A DNA stretch of 34,081 nt from Chitinophagia bacterium (GTDB lineage: Bacteria; Bacteroidota; Bacteroidia; Chitinophagales; Chitinophagaceae), in assembly GCA_009928005.1 (NCBI GenBank), contig RFVO01000012.1, positions 1-34,081 of the forward strand. Direction: 5' to 3'. A program made the translations under genes and the position numbers. This document shows, piece by piece, positions 1 through 8,843 of this stretch (its first letter is position 1; the number at the start of each line of letters is the position of its first letter). The notes beneath the pieces are model-generated. The model was not told the DNA's origin. It saw nothing but the letters and a program-made list of their open reading frames with translations, and made no database searches.

Positions 1-1
1 A

Positions 2-1711
2 AATCTTAGTCAAAAAATATTTGTTCGTAATTACTTTGATGATGTGGTGCGTCCATACATCATTCCTCTTATGATTGAGAAACTTCCAGAGTTGCCCTAT
101 TTACGTGATAAAAGTTTGTATTTAGCCATTGTCATGAGAAGTAGACAAAATGCCTACCATGAAAAATTTGCCTTAATTGAAATTCCATCTAGATCCATAG
201 GTCGTTTTGTGATATTGCCCTCTTCAAAGGGTACCAAGGCCATTATATTATTAGAAGATATTATTAAGTTTAATTTACCCATTATATTTTCTCATTTTAA
301 ATTTAATCATTTTGACGCTCATGTATTTAAAATTACCAAGGACGCCGAAATTGATTTAGACCAAGAAGTGGGTTTAAATTTTGTTGAAAAAATTTCCAAA
401 GGAGTAAAAAATAGAAGAAAAGGAAAGCCAGTTCGTTTTGTATATGATAAAGACATGAACGCTGAACTATTAGACTACTTAATTCAAAAATTGCATCTTA
501 CGCGCAAAAGCAGTATTATTCCGGGTGGGCATATTCATAACTTCAGACACTTTATGGACTTCCCAGACGTTTTAGTAGAGAAACAAGAAAGACCAAGCCC
601 TTTCCCCCATCCAGCATTTAGAAATAAAACCCAAGTATCGGAAGTAATTTTGAAAAAAGATGTGATGCTTCATTTCCCTTATCACAATTTCGACCCAGTA
701 ATTGATATGTTAAGAGAAGCCGCTATGGATGATGATGTTTTATCCATAAAAATTACAGCTTACCGCTTAGCTAGTAATTCTAAAGTTATCAATGCACTTA
801 TAAATGCTGCCAGAAATGGAAAAGAAGTAACTGTATTTTTAGAATTAAAAGCAAGATTTGATGAAGAAGCAAATTTAGAATGGAAAAATATAATGGAGGA
901 AGAAGGCGTTAAAGTATTAGTGGGTATTCCAAATGTTAAAGTGCATGCTAAAATATGCGTGATTCAAAAAAAGGTTCAAAATAAATTAGTACAATACGGT
1001 TTTATAAGTACAGGTAATTTAAATGAAAAAACGGCAAGAATTTATGCCGATCATTGTTTATTAACAGCCAACAAGGCCTTATTAATGGAAGTGAATAAAG
1101 TATTTAATTATTTATCACATTGGCAATTAGGTGATAAACCAATTGAAAAAACAAAGCACTTATTAATTTCTCCCATTAGTATGCGTAATAGTATTATTCA
1201 TTTAATTAATGAGGAAATAAAGTATGCAAAACAAGGGCACCCTTCTCATATAATAGTAAAACTTAATTCTTTAAGTGATCATATTTTATTAGATCATTTG
1301 TACAAAGCTATTAAAGCGGGCGTAAAAGTGAACTTAATTATTAGAGGCATACTTACTTTAAAAGAAGGTATGGAGAAATCAAAAAATCCTATTAATGCTA
1401 TAAGTATAGTAGACCAATACCTTGAACATGCGCGTGTGATGATATTCCATAATAAAGGAAAAGAAAAAGTATATATCTCAAGTGCCGATTGGATGGTAAG
1501 AAATTTAGACCATCGAATAGAAGTTGCTGTTCCTATTTTGGATGAAAAAATTAAAAGGGAATTAATTGATATTATTAACATTCAATTAAAAGATAATCAA
1601 AAAGCCAGGATTTTAGATACAGATTTAAACAATAATTATGTACCTTCCCTAAGGGCAAAAAAAGTGAAATCTCAGGTAGAAACCTACCATTACTTAATAG
1701 GAAAAAAATAG
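2..1711 (+). CDS. ppk1: Polyphosphate kinase 1, C-terminal part (5' end outside window)
   Basis: PPK1 reversibly moves the terminal phosphate of ATP onto inorganic polyphosphate. The reading frame is open to the left edge and already encodes family sequence there (FVRNYF, then RPYIIPL), so the internal GTG at 44 is not the start. About 569 residues are present and roughly 120 N-terminal residues are missing compared with the usual ~690. The two phospholipase D-like catalytic domains are complete. One histidine lies in the VHAK motif (codon 944-946). The other is in FHNKG (codon 1448-1450), followed by the family signature YISSADWM. One of these is the autophosphorylated residue by analogy with E. 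coli PPK. The ppx gene follows after 7 bases, so synthesis and degradation of polyphosphate are co-transcribed. Family assignment is secure. Confidence 0.96.
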   Translation, partial: NLSQKIFVRNYFDDVVRPYIIPLMIEKLPELPYLRDKSLYLAIVMRSRQNAYHEKFALIEIPSRSIGRFVILPSSKGTKAIILLEDIIKFNLPIIFSHFKFNHFDAHVFKITKDAEIDLDQEVGLNFVEKISKGVKNRRKGKPVRFVYDKDMNAELLDYLIQKLHLTRKSSIIPGGHIHNFRHFMDFPDVLVEKQERPSPFPHPAFRNKTQVSEVILKKDVMLHFPYHNFDPVIDMLREAAMDDDVLSIKITAYRLASNSKVINALINAARNGKEVTVFLELKARFDEEANLEWKNIMEEEGVKVLVGIPNVKVHAKICVIQKKVQNKLVQYGFISTGNLNEKTARIYADHCLLTANKALLMEVNKVFNYLSHWQLGDKPIEKTKHLLISPISMRNSIIHLINEEIKYAKQGHPSHIIVKLNSLSDHILLDHLYKAIKAGVKVNLIIRGILTLKEGMEKSKNPINAISIVDQYLEHARVMIFHNKGKEKVYISSADWMVRNLDHRIEVAVPILDEKIKRELIDIINIQLKDNQKARILDTDLNNNYVPSLRAKKVKSQVETYHYLIGKK

Positions 1712-1718
1712 AACTAAA

Positions 1719-2597
1719 TTGATACTCGCAGCTATAGATATTGGAAGTAACGCAGCAAGATTACTTATTTGTGAAGTCATAAAAAAAGGAAAAGAAGTCA
1801 CCTTTAATAAATTAAATCTATTAAGAATCCCGGTAAGATTGGGTTTTGATGTTTTTGAAAAAGGAAGTATTGGCGGACAAAAAAAGAAAATGCTTATCAA
1901 TACTATTAAGTCTTTTAATAATTTGATGAAGGTATATGAGGTAGAACACTATATGGCTTGTGCTACAAGTGCCATGCGTGATGCAGAAAATGCCAAAGAA
2001 ATTATCAAAGAAATTAAATCGGAAACAAGTATTGAAATTGAAGTAATCACTGGAGAATTAGAAGCCGAAATTATATATGAAAACCATATTGCCGAATTTT
2101 TAGATAACAATAAAAGTTATTTATATGTAGATGTAGGGGGTGGAAGTACTGAGCTTACTTTATATCATAAAGGAAAAATAATTCTACAAAAGTCATTTAA
2201 TATTGGAACCGTTCGTTTACTCACTAACAAAGTAAAGGATAGCACTTGGGAGGAAATGAAAGAAACCCTAAAAGACCTCTCTAAAAAATATGAAGATATT
2301 ATTGGTATTGGTTCGGGTGGTAATATTAATAAAGTTTATGCCATTACAGGAGCCAAGCCAGGCAAATCAATGAGTTATGATGATATAAAAGATATTTATA
2401 AACAAATGGAACCATTAACTGTAGAAGAAAGAATGAAGCAGTATACCATTAAAGAAGACAGAGCCGAAGTTATTGTGCCCGCCTTGAAAATCTATAATGC
2501 TATATGTAAGTGGGCTAATATCAATGAAATGCATGTGCCTAAAATTGGCTTGGCAGACGGGCTCATTCATCATTTATATGATATGGTGGAAGATTAA
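1719..2597 (+). CDS. ppx: Ppx/GppA family exopolyphosphatase, short form
   Basis: This enzyme removes terminal phosphates from polyphosphate, or hydrolyses pppGpp. The 292 residues contain the ASKHA-fold phosphate loops: DIGSNAARLLI at the N-terminus, ATSAMRDAENA in the middle, then VDVGGGSTEL and GIGSGGN. The length covers only the N-terminal catalytic core. The HD-like C-terminal extension of the ~510-residue E. coli enzyme is missing, as is common in this phylum. The start is TTG at 1719, and the DIGSN motif begins within seven residues of it, so no upstream start is needed. The gene lies 7 bases after ppk1. Polyphosphatase is favoured over GppA because of this pairing, but sequence alone does not separate the two. 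Confidence 0.9.
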   Translation: MILAAIDIGSNAARLLICEVIKKGKEVTFNKLNLLRIPVRLGFDVFEKGSIGGQKKKMLINTIKSFNNLMKVYEVEHYMACATSAMRDAENAKEIIKEIKSETSIEIEVITGELEAEIIYENHIAEFLDNNKSYLYVDVGGGSTELTLYHKGKIILQKSFNIGTVRLLTNKVKDSTWEEMKETLKDLSKKYEDIIGIGSGGNINKVYAITGAKPGKSMSYDDIKDIYKQMEPLTVEERMKQYTIKEDRAEVIVPALKIYNAICKWANINEMHVPKIGLADGLIHHLYDMVED

Positions 2598-2602
2598 TTT
2601 TA

Positions 2603-2626
2603 GTATATTTAGTTACCTAAATATAC
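2603..2626. promoter_or_regulatory. 10-bp inverted repeat just before the CocE-type hydrolase
   Basis: The arms GTATATTTAG (2603-2612) and CTAAATATAC (2617-2626) are perfect reverse complements separated by TTAC. The dyad ends four bases before the ATG at 2631. It could be a repressor operator or an RNA hairpin covering the start. It has no T-run, so a terminator is unlikely. In DNA this AT-rich a 10-bp dyad can arise by chance, hence the low confidence. Confidence 0.35.
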
Positions 2627-2630
2627 ATTC

Positions 2631-4502
2631 ATGAAAAAGTATTTTTCTCTATTACTCGCTTTTATTCCTTTTTTAGCCTTTGCGCAAACAATCGATTCTG
2701 CATGGGTAGTTAATAACTATACCAAAACAGAACTTATGGTGCCCATGCGTGATGGTACAAAATTATTTACCACTATTTATGCCCCTAAGGACAATACCGA
2801 AAAGCATCCTATTTTATTTGAGAGAACTCCCTACTCTTGCGCTCCATATGGTGCTAATATTTATAAATCTTATTGGAACTCTCCCAGAAAATACTTTTTA
2901 AAAGAAAACTATATTCTTATTATACAAGATGTACGCGGTCGTTGGATGAGTGAAGGAATTTTTGAAGATGTAAGACCTTATATACCTAATAACAAATCAG
3001 GCCAAATAGATGAAGCAACCGATACTTACGACGCCATTGACTGGATGGTAAAAAATGTAAATAATAATAATGGTAATGTGGGTGTGTTTGGTATTTCCTA
3101 TCCTGGTTTCTACGCTACATTAGCATCACTTAGTAATCATCCAGCATTAAAAGCTGTTAGCCCTCAAGCGCCCGTAACAGAATGGTTTATTGGAGACGAC
3201 TTTCACCACAATGGTGCCTTTATGCTTGCTGATGGTTTTGCCTTTTATTCTGGATTTGGGAAACCAAGACCAAAGCCAACCACTGTTGGCCCGAAAGGAT
3301 TTAATTTTACCAACCCCGATAATTTCGATTTTTATTTACAAACAGGAGCCATCACTAATTTTACAAAATTGATGGGTGATAGTATTAAATTTTGGAAAGA
3401 TTTAATGGCACATCCTAATTACGATGAGTTTTGGCAAATAAGAAATACGAGAAAACATGTAGAAGACATTAACCCAAATATTGCCACTTTAGTTGTAGGT
3501 GGTTTATATGATGCAGAAGATTGTTTTGGTGCATGGAATTTATACAAAGCCATTGAATCTAAAGCAAAGAATAATAATAAATTAGTAATGGGGCCTTGGT
3601 ACCATGGACAATGGGCAAGCAATGATGGAACTCAATTAGGTAATGTACAATTTGGATCAAATACTAGTGAGTGGTATGGTCAAAATATAGAACTGCCTTT
3701 CTTTAATTATTATTTAAAAAATAAAGGAAGCATAGAGAAAATTAAAGAAGCCAATATCTTTTTCTCAGGTAGCAATGAATGGAGACAATTACCAAGTTGG
3801 CCTGTGGCTGATATGAAAATGCAATCCTATTTATTGAGTAGTAATGGAAATTTAAAAGCAGGCAATAAAGCCACTACTATAGCTGGTTATGAAGAATATA
3901 TTAGCGATCCTGCTAAACCAGTTCCTTATATTTCTGATAATTATATGATGAAAAGCAAGCCAGCTAGACATTACAGAGAATACATGGATGATGATCAAAA
4001 ATTTACTTCAAGAAGAACCGATGTGCTTGTATATAAAACACCAGTATTAACTGAGGACCTTACATTGGGCGGGCCAGTAGTTGCCGACCTAATGGTGGCC
4101 ATATCTAGTACTGATGCCGATTTTGTAGTGAAGTTAATTGATGTATACCCAGATAATTTTGAATACGAGACCAACAAGAAGGATTATTTAATGAGTGGTT
4201 ACCAACAACTCGTAAGAGGAGAAATAATGAGAGGCAAGTATAGAAATAGTTTTGAAAAGCCAGAAGCCTTTGTACCTAATAAACCAACAGCCGTTAAATT
4301 TACCTTACCTGATATAGCACATACTTTCAAAAAAGGACACCGTATGATGATTCAAATTCAAAGTAGCTGGTTTCCTTTGGTGGATAGAAACCCACAACAA
4401 TTCATGAATATTTACGAAGCGAAAGATAGCGACTTTAAAAAAGCAACTATTCGTATTTATCACGATGCATCTGTAATTCAGTTGCCAGTGTTAAAAAATT
4501 AA
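2631..4502 (+). CDS. Secreted CocE/NonD (peptidase S15) family hydrolase
   Basis: A 623-residue alpha/beta hydrolase of the X-Pro dipeptidyl-peptidase/cocaine esterase family, cleaving an amide or ester bond in an unknown substrate. An N-terminal signal peptide (MKKYFSLLLAFIPFLAFAQ) sends it to the periplasm or cell surface. The catalytic triad is visible: Ser156 in GISYPG, Asp294 in GGLYDAED and His325 in GPWYHGQW. The oxyanion tyrosine beside the serine, as in CocE, is also present. The C-terminal ~200 residues match the jelly-roll domain of the family. The gene starts 33 bases after ppx and may be read from that operon or from its own control region, which holds an inverted repeat. Acyl-amino acid esterase or dipeptidase activity cannot be told apart here. 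Confidence 0.92.
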   Translation: MKKYFSLLLAFIPFLAFAQTIDSAWVVNNYTKTELMVPMRDGTKLFTTIYAPKDNTEKHPILFERTPYSCAPYGANIYKSYWNSPRKYFLKENYILIIQDVRGRWMSEGIFEDVRPYIPNNKSGQIDEATDTYDAIDWMVKNVNNNNGNVGVFGISYPGFYATLASLSNHPALKAVSPQAPVTEWFIGDDFHHNGAFMLADGFAFYSGFGKPRPKPTTVGPKGFNFTNPDNFDFYLQTGAITNFTKLMGDSIKFWKDLMAHPNYDEFWQIRNTRKHVEDINPNIATLVVGGLYDAEDCFGAWNLYKAIESKAKNNNKLVMGPWYHGQWASNDGTQLGNVQFGSNTSEWYGQNIELPFFNYYLKNKGSIEKIKEANIFFSGSNEWRQLPSWPVADMKMQSYLLSSNGNLKAGNKATTIAGYEEYISDPAKPVPYISDNYMMKSKPARHYREYMDDDQKFTSRRTDVLVYKTPVLTEDLTLGGPVVADLMVAISSTDADFVVKLIDVYPDNFEYETNKKDYLMSGYQQLVRGEIMRGKYRNSFEKPEAFVPNKPTAVKFTLPDIAHTFKKGHRMMIQIQSSWFPLVDRNPQQFMNIYEAKDSDFKKATIRIYHDASVIQLPVLKN

Positions 4503-4590
4503 AGTTGAATGAATAGTAATTAGAACTTGCTAATTAATAATTTTAAAAGTTTAAATAAACTATAAAAACATACATAAGTACTATAATACA

Positions 4591-4625
4591 AAAAGCCTTC
4601 TTCTATAATAGAGGAAGGCTTTTTT
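4591..4625. terminator. Bidirectional intrinsic terminator
   Basis: A 13-bp stem with one G-T pair (4591-4603 with 4611-4623) and a 7-base loop. The core is GCCTTC/GAAGGC, with an A-run on the left and a T-run on the right. It lies between two convergent genes, ending at 4502 and 4702, and can serve both strands. Confidence 0.9.
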
Positions 4626-4701
4626 AATTTTTCAATGTTTAAAATTGAATGAATATAAATTTTACCAAGAAAACGTTTTTTAAGATTTTTGAAGCTATTT
4701 T

Positions 4702-5799
4702 TTAATTTAAAATAATTTTTTTAAGGTCGGCTGTGAGGTTTTCAAATTCATCTGTGGCATTATTACATAAAATAATAAGTGTGGCTCTATTTTCTAAAAA
4801 GCGTATAATAATTGTTTTATAGCCAGGGTTGTCTCCATTATGCCAAACAATATTTTCTTGGGGTCTTAATTCCCATCCAAAACCATAGTTAGATATTTTA
4901 CCAGTACTTAATTTCATGGGCGTAAATGCTTCAGCTAAAGTACTTGGCTGAATTAACTTATTGGTGTACAAGGCCTGATCCCATTTTAATAAATCTTCAG
5001 CCGTTGAGCTAATTCTACCAGGACCTTTTCTATTGCCTAACCAAATAGTATAATTAGAAGAAGGAAAAGAATCGGCTCTTATATATGCATTTCTTTCTGG
5101 TACAAAAACATGGCCTAATGCAAAATTAGCAATAGCTGCTTTTTGTTCTAAGGTTCTTATTGCCGTACTTTTCATTTTTAACTTATTAAATATTTCTGTA
5201 GTGCAAAATTCAATAAAATCACGGCCACTTATTTTTTCTGTAATACTTGCTAGTATAACAAAGCCGGTATTACTATATAAATATTGGGACCCCGGTTCAA
5301 ATAAAGAAGGAGGTGCATATTTGTTTAGATAAGCAATGATATCTGTATTATTAGCCACCTTGGATTTATCCCAATGCTCGTCCATAATAGCTTGGTAATC
5401 GGGAAGGCCGCTGGTATGCGTAAGTAATTGTCTAATGGTAATGCCTTTATAAGGAATGTCAATATACTTCTCTACTAATTCATCATATTGTAATAAACCT
5501 TTCTCATGTAGCATCATTATTGTCATAGCCGTAAACTGTTTGCTTACAGAAGCTAGTTCAAATAAGGTAGAGTTTTCTAATGGAGTTTGATTTACATATT
5601 CAATAAACCCATTCGCCTTTTCATATTTTATCTTCCCTTTTTCGGCAATTAATACTACTCCACTAAATTTATTTTTAGCAACTAAGTTATTAATAGTAGC
5701 ATCTACTTTGGCATAATCAATGTTTTGGCTAATTGCAGTAAACTGAGTGTTTAATAGCAATAGAAAAGCTGCAGAAAATAATTGCAAATATTTTTTCAT
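4702..5799 (-). CDS. Secreted class C beta-lactamase-like serine hydrolase
   Basis: A 365-residue protein of the serine beta-lactamase/DD-peptidase superfamily (Pfam Beta-lactamase). A signal peptide ends near residue 25 (AIS-QN). The three family motifs are present: S84-V-S-K87 with the nucleophilic serine and general base lysine, Y175-S-N177, and H320-N-G322 in place of the KTG box. HNG/HxG is typical of esterase-like and D-aminopeptidase-like members, so true beta-lactamase activity is not implied. A role in peptidoglycan-peptide or ester hydrolysis in the periplasm is inferred. A possible promoter lies upstream on this strand (CAAATTAA at 5846-5853 read on the other strand, with CAAA at 5875-5878), one mismatch from consensus. 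A second member of the family begins at 33546. Confidence 0.92.
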   Translation of the reverse strand: MKKYLQLFSAAFLLLLNTQFTAISQNIDYAKVDATINNLVAKNKFSGVVLIAEKGKIKYEKANGFIEYVNQTPLENSTLFELASVSKQFTAMTIMMLHEKGLLQYDELVEKYIDIPYKGITIRQLLTHTSGLPDYQAIMDEHWDKSKVANNTDIIAYLNKYAPPSLFEPGSQYLYSNTGFVILASITEKISGRDFIEFCTTEIFNKLKMKSTAIRTLEQKAAIANFALGHVFVPERNAYIRADSFPSSNYTIWLGNRKGPGRISSTAEDLLKWDQALYTNKLIQPSTLAEAFTPMKLSTGKISNYGFGWELRPQENIVWHNGDNPGYKTIIIRFLENRATLIILCNNATDEFENLTADLKKIILN

Positions 5800-5897
5800 A
5801 GTATAGGAATGTTAATTATAAATAAACTAGGTTTTTAATACCTAACAAATTAAACTTTTTCATTCAAAATATGCTTAATTATGGCTAATTTTAAAAA

Positions 5898-6731
5898 ATG
5901 ACGATTACCTTATTTATTATTTTATTATTTATAGGTGCCATTGTTGGCTATTATTCAGGATTGATTGGTACAGGAGGTAATATTATTCTCATCCCTGTTT
6001 TTGATATTCTATTTCATTATTTAAAAATTCCAGAAACAGAAATTGTAAAATTTATAATAGCACATTCATTTTTTATAACTGCTTTTACCGGACTAAGTGT
6101 AAGTTATAAACAATACAAAGTAAAAAACTTACACATAAAAGAAGTATTATTTATAAGTGTATTTGGAATGATTACAGCTTTTGTAATGACAGAATTTATT
6201 AAAAATGGTAACTGGTATCATAAATCTGATTTTGATTTAGTCTTTTTTACGCTCTTACTAATATTAGCTATAAGAATGTTGTTTTTTAAACAACCGCCGC
6301 CGCCTATTGCAAACAATCATTTAAATAAGCCTTATTTCCCTATCATTGGAATAGTGGCTGGGTTAATATCTTCTTTATCGGGGCTTGGTGGAGGTATTAT
6401 TGTAATACCTATATTAACAGATATATTAAAAACACCTTTAAAAAAAGCAAGCTCTATTTCTATTGGGGTGGTAGCCATGTTGGCGCTGCCTATTAGTGCA
6501 AGTTATCTTAGCATTAACGCGAGGTCAGTCATGAAGCATGTCTTACCTATGCAAGTTGGTTATATTTCTATGTTTATTGCAGCGCCTGTATTAATTGGTG
6601 TATTCTCTACAACTGGTTGGGGTGTTCGAACTGCACAAAAGTCAAACCCTAATAAATTAAGACTCATTCTAGGAATAGTAGTTATATTACTTTGTGCTAA
6701 AATGCTATATGGTTTTATTGCAAAATTTTAA
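5898..6731 (+). CDS. TauE/SafE family membrane permease
   Basis: A 277-residue integral membrane protein with about eight hydrophobic segments, arranged as two related halves separated by a polar stretch near residues 125-150 (QPPPPIANNHLNKP). Each half starts with the family motif: GLIGTGGNIILIP near residue 22, and GLGGGIIVIP in the second half. The family exports or imports small organic or sulfur anions such as sulfite, sulfoacetate or taurine-derived compounds. The substrate of this member cannot be read from sequence. No sulfur-metabolism gene adjoins it. The stop overlaps the end of the convergent pseudouridine synthase gene by four bases. Confidence 0.88.
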   Translation: MTITLFIILLFIGAIVGYYSGLIGTGGNIILIPVFDILFHYLKIPETEIVKFIIAHSFFITAFTGLSVSYKQYKVKNLHIKEVLFISVFGMITAFVMTEFIKNGNWYHKSDFDLVFFTLLLILAIRMLFFKQPPPPIANNHLNKPYFPIIGIVAGLISSLSGLGGGIIVIPILTDILKTPLKKASSISIGVVAMLALPISASYLSINARSVMKHVLPMQVGYISMFIAAPVLIGVFSTTGWGVRTAQKSNPNKLRLILGIVVILLCAKMLYGFIAKF

Positions 6732-7324
6732 GCGTTTAATTTCAGTAGTTTAAAAAAATCATTTTCTTTTAACTCTATTACATCGCCTGGCCTCATGGAT
6801 CCAATTTTAATATCCTCAATACTTGTTCTAATAAGTCGTATACATTTATGATTTACTGCAGCCACCATTTTACGTACTTGATGAAACCTGCCTTCTGTTA
6901 AAGTTATTTCCAACCAAGAACTTTGTACATTTTTATGCAAAGGTTTTTCTACTGGCGATAAATGAAGAGGTTCCTCTAAAAGTGTAACCTTGCAAGGAGT
7001 GGTTTTAAAAGTTTTTCCATCTACAGCACTTATTTCAATACCGCTTGCTAATTTATCAATGGTGTCATGACTAACTAAATTTTTCACTTGTACCAAATAG
7101 GTTCTATTATGTGGAACGGGGCCTTGAAATAAAAGCTTGGTAATTTTTTTGTTCGTAGTAAGTAATAAAAGACCTTCTGAATTTTGATCTAACCTACCAA
7201 TTGCATGCGTACCCATTGGGAAAGGGAAGTCTAATTGATGTAATAAATTCACCTGGTGCGTACTTACAAATTGTGAAACCATATTCACAGGCTTATACAC
7301 TATAAAATATCGATGAGCTTGCAT
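6728..7324 (-). CDS. rluE: RluE-like 23S rRNA pseudouridine synthase
   Basis: A 198-residue pseudouridine synthase of the RsuA/RluB/RluE group, which isomerises a uridine in rRNA. The catalytic aspartate is Asp46 in the motif GRLDQNSEGLLLLT. The C-terminal motif SWLEITLTEGRFHQVRKM closely matches E. coli RluE. No N-terminal S4 RNA-binding domain is present, which fits RluE (U2457 of 23S rRNA in E. coli) rather than RsuA or RluB. Site specificity is inferred from similarity to RluE as recalled. The start codon lies only 25 bases from that of the divergent VF530-type gene, so any promoter must overlap coding sequence. It ends in a 4-base overlap with the TauE-type gene. Confidence 0.85.
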   Translation of the reverse strand: MQAHRYFIVYKPVNMVSQFVSTHQVNLLHQLDFPFPMGTHAIGRLDQNSEGLLLLTTNKKITKLLFQGPVPHNRTYLVQVKNLVSHDTIDKLASGIEISAVDGKTFKTTPCKVTLLEEPLHLSPVEKPLHKNVQSSWLEITLTEGRFHQVRKMVAAVNHKCIRLIRTSIEDIKIGSMRPGDVIELKENDFFKLLKLNA

Positions 7325-7355
7325 AGCAGCAAATTACTTAATATTGCATATGCAA
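7319..7355. promoter_or_regulatory. Palindrome and repeat spanning two divergent start codons
   Basis: TTGCATA occurs at 7319-7325 and again at 7344-7350, 25 bases apart. The second copy continues into the perfect 12-base palindrome TTGCATATGCAA (7344-7355). Both divergent genes therefore begin with ATGCAA (Met-Gln) inside the same motif. A shared operator is possible; coincidence is not excluded. Confidence 0.3.
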
Positions 7356-7574
7356 CAAGCTTCTAACGATCCTTTACATGGAAAAACCTTAGAATATATA
7401 GTAACTGAACTTGTGAAATATTTCGGTTGGGAGGACCTTGGTCAACATATTCCTATTAATTGCTTTAATAGTAACCCTAGCATACAATCTAGTCTAAAAT
7501 TTTTGCGTAAAACACCTTGGGCACGCACCAAGGTAGAGCAATTGTATATTAGAACACTTCGCCCAGATTCATAA
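7350..7574 (+). CDS. VF530 family (DUF2132) small DNA-binding protein
   Basis: A 74-residue protein matching the VF530/DUF2132 family along nearly all of its length: DPLHGKTLEYIVTELV, then GWEDLG, CFNSNPSIQSSLKFLRKTPW and the final VEQLY. The family is named after a Vibrio fischeri protein whose structure suggested DNA binding; the cellular role is not known. I place the start at ATG 7350 rather than the in-frame TTG at 7344, because the ATG gives the normal family N-terminus. The 3' end overlaps the end of the convergent outer membrane gene by 26 bases. Confidence 0.88.
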   Translation: MQQASNDPLHGKTLEYIVTELVKYFGWEDLGQHIPINCFNSNPSIQSSLKFLRKTPWARTKVEQLYIRTLRPDS

Positions 7575-8802
7575 ATATCCCCTTCGACCCACCTTGACCA
7601 ATTCCATAATCAATAGCAACATTGGTATTGGAATGCTTACTTAATTTAATACGAATACCTGCTCCATAACCAGGTAAAAAATTATGTAAAGGTTTGCCTT
7701 GCATTTCAGAAACAGATTGCATATTGGCAAATACAACACCTCCTAAAAATCCATTCTCTGTAATACCAAAACGATATTCAGATTCGGCAAAAACAAATTT
7801 GTCTCCTCTAAACCTTCCTTGTATATAACCTCTTCCCATATTAGTATATGTATCTGATGCTGTAGAAGGTAAATCCAAATAAGGTTGTTTACCCTTAATG
7901 GTAAAAACATTATAAGACCAGAAAGCTAAAATATTTTTACTACCCATTGGAAAAGAAATATACTTTCTGTAATCCAATAATATTGACTGCCAGTTTTGAT
8001 CGCTCCCTAAAAATTTAAGATTGTCTCTATATACTAAATTTAAATAACTACTATTAGCAGCAGGATTTGAAACTTGTTTTCTAGTATCGTATAATAAATT
8101 AAGTAATAGTCCAACAGATGAAGACTGCTTTGTAAAACCATATTCGGTAAAGCCCACCAAAGGTTTATTCAAGGTAGTCGTATCTGTTATGTTCCAACGG
8201 TAGTCAATGTTTAAGCCAGGCCCAAAATATAAATTAGGGGCAATTCTTTTAACAATTGATTGATGTAATTTAAGATAAGAGTAGTCTAAATTATCAAATA
8301 ATTTTAAATCGCTACTGCTTCCTAATCCAAAATCTTTTTGAGGGAATTTTAAATAGGACCAATTCGTATTTAAATTATACTCGTTACTCTTTAACCATAC
8401 ATTGGAAACCATTTGCGCAATTACCTGTTTATTTTGAGTATACTTTAATTCAGAAGAGACAAAGGAATGGTTGTCAGTAATTTTTTTTACTGGTAAAATA
8501 AAGTTTGCATTAATAGAGCTTGCAAAGCCAGTTGCCAAACTATATTCCACACCTGGTATAAATGTAAACAGGGTTTTATTTTGTTTTTCATCTTGGCTGC
8601 GTACCTTATTTACTTTAAGAACGCGGTATAAACCATCTACAAAGTCAACCATGGAGTCTAAGCCTGGTTGTTTATACAAAGCTAAAGTGAAAATATTTTT
8701 TTTATGCGTTGAATGGTTACCTAGTGTGCTATCCTGCCCATTTAATTCCAAGGAATTAAAGAAAGAAAGTAAGAGGGATAATGTAATAAAATTCCATTTC
8801 AT
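7549..8802 (-). CDS. BamA/TamA (Omp85) family outer membrane protein without POTRA domains
   Basis: A 417-residue outer membrane beta-barrel with a signal peptide (cleavage near LELNGQ). The segment GLLLNLLYDTRKQVSNPAANS matches the 'DTR...NP' start of the surface antigen/D15 domain. GRGYIQGRFRGDKFVFAE matches the conserved loop that carries the RG motif in Omp85 proteins. The C-terminus ends in phenylalanine, as the BAM machinery requires. Between the signal peptide and the barrel there is room for only ~60 residues, so POTRA repeats are absent. It is therefore probably not the essential BamA but one of the small single-barrel paralogues found in this phylum, of unknown function. A good -7 promoter box lies upstream. 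Confidence 0.82.
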   Translation of the reverse strand: MKWNFITLSLLLSFFNSLELNGQDSTLGNHSTHKKNIFTLALYKQPGLDSMVDFVDGLYRVLKVNKVRSQDEKQNKTLFTFIPGVEYSLATGFASSINANFILPVKKITDNHSFVSSELKYTQNKQVIAQMVSNVWLKSNEYNLNTNWSYLKFPQKDFGLGSSSDLKLFDNLDYSYLKLHQSIVKRIAPNLYFGPGLNIDYRWNITDTTTLNKPLVGFTEYGFTKQSSSVGLLLNLLYDTRKQVSNPAANSSYLNLVYRDNLKFLGSDQNWQSILLDYRKYISFPMGSKNILAFWSYNVFTIKGKQPYLDLPSTASDTYTNMGRGYIQGRFRGDKFVFAESEYRFGITENGFLGGVVFANMQSVSEMQGKPLHNFLPGYGAGIRIKLSKHSNTNVAIDYGIGQGGSKGIFMNLGEVF

Positions 8803-8843
8803 AAGCTAATAAGTTGATTAGAACGTGATTGCTATTAATGGCG

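Noticed and set aside
4519..4531. ATTAGAACTTGCT occurs here and again at 25807-25819, with a variant at 8817, suggesting a dispersed repeat element.
   Set aside because: 13-base matches are expected many times by chance in 34 kb of DNA this rich in A and T, and the flanks do not align.
4702..5799. An antibiotic-resistance beta-lactamase.
   Set aside because: The third motif is HNG, not KTG. This is common in esterase and peptidase-like members, and resistance cannot be inferred.
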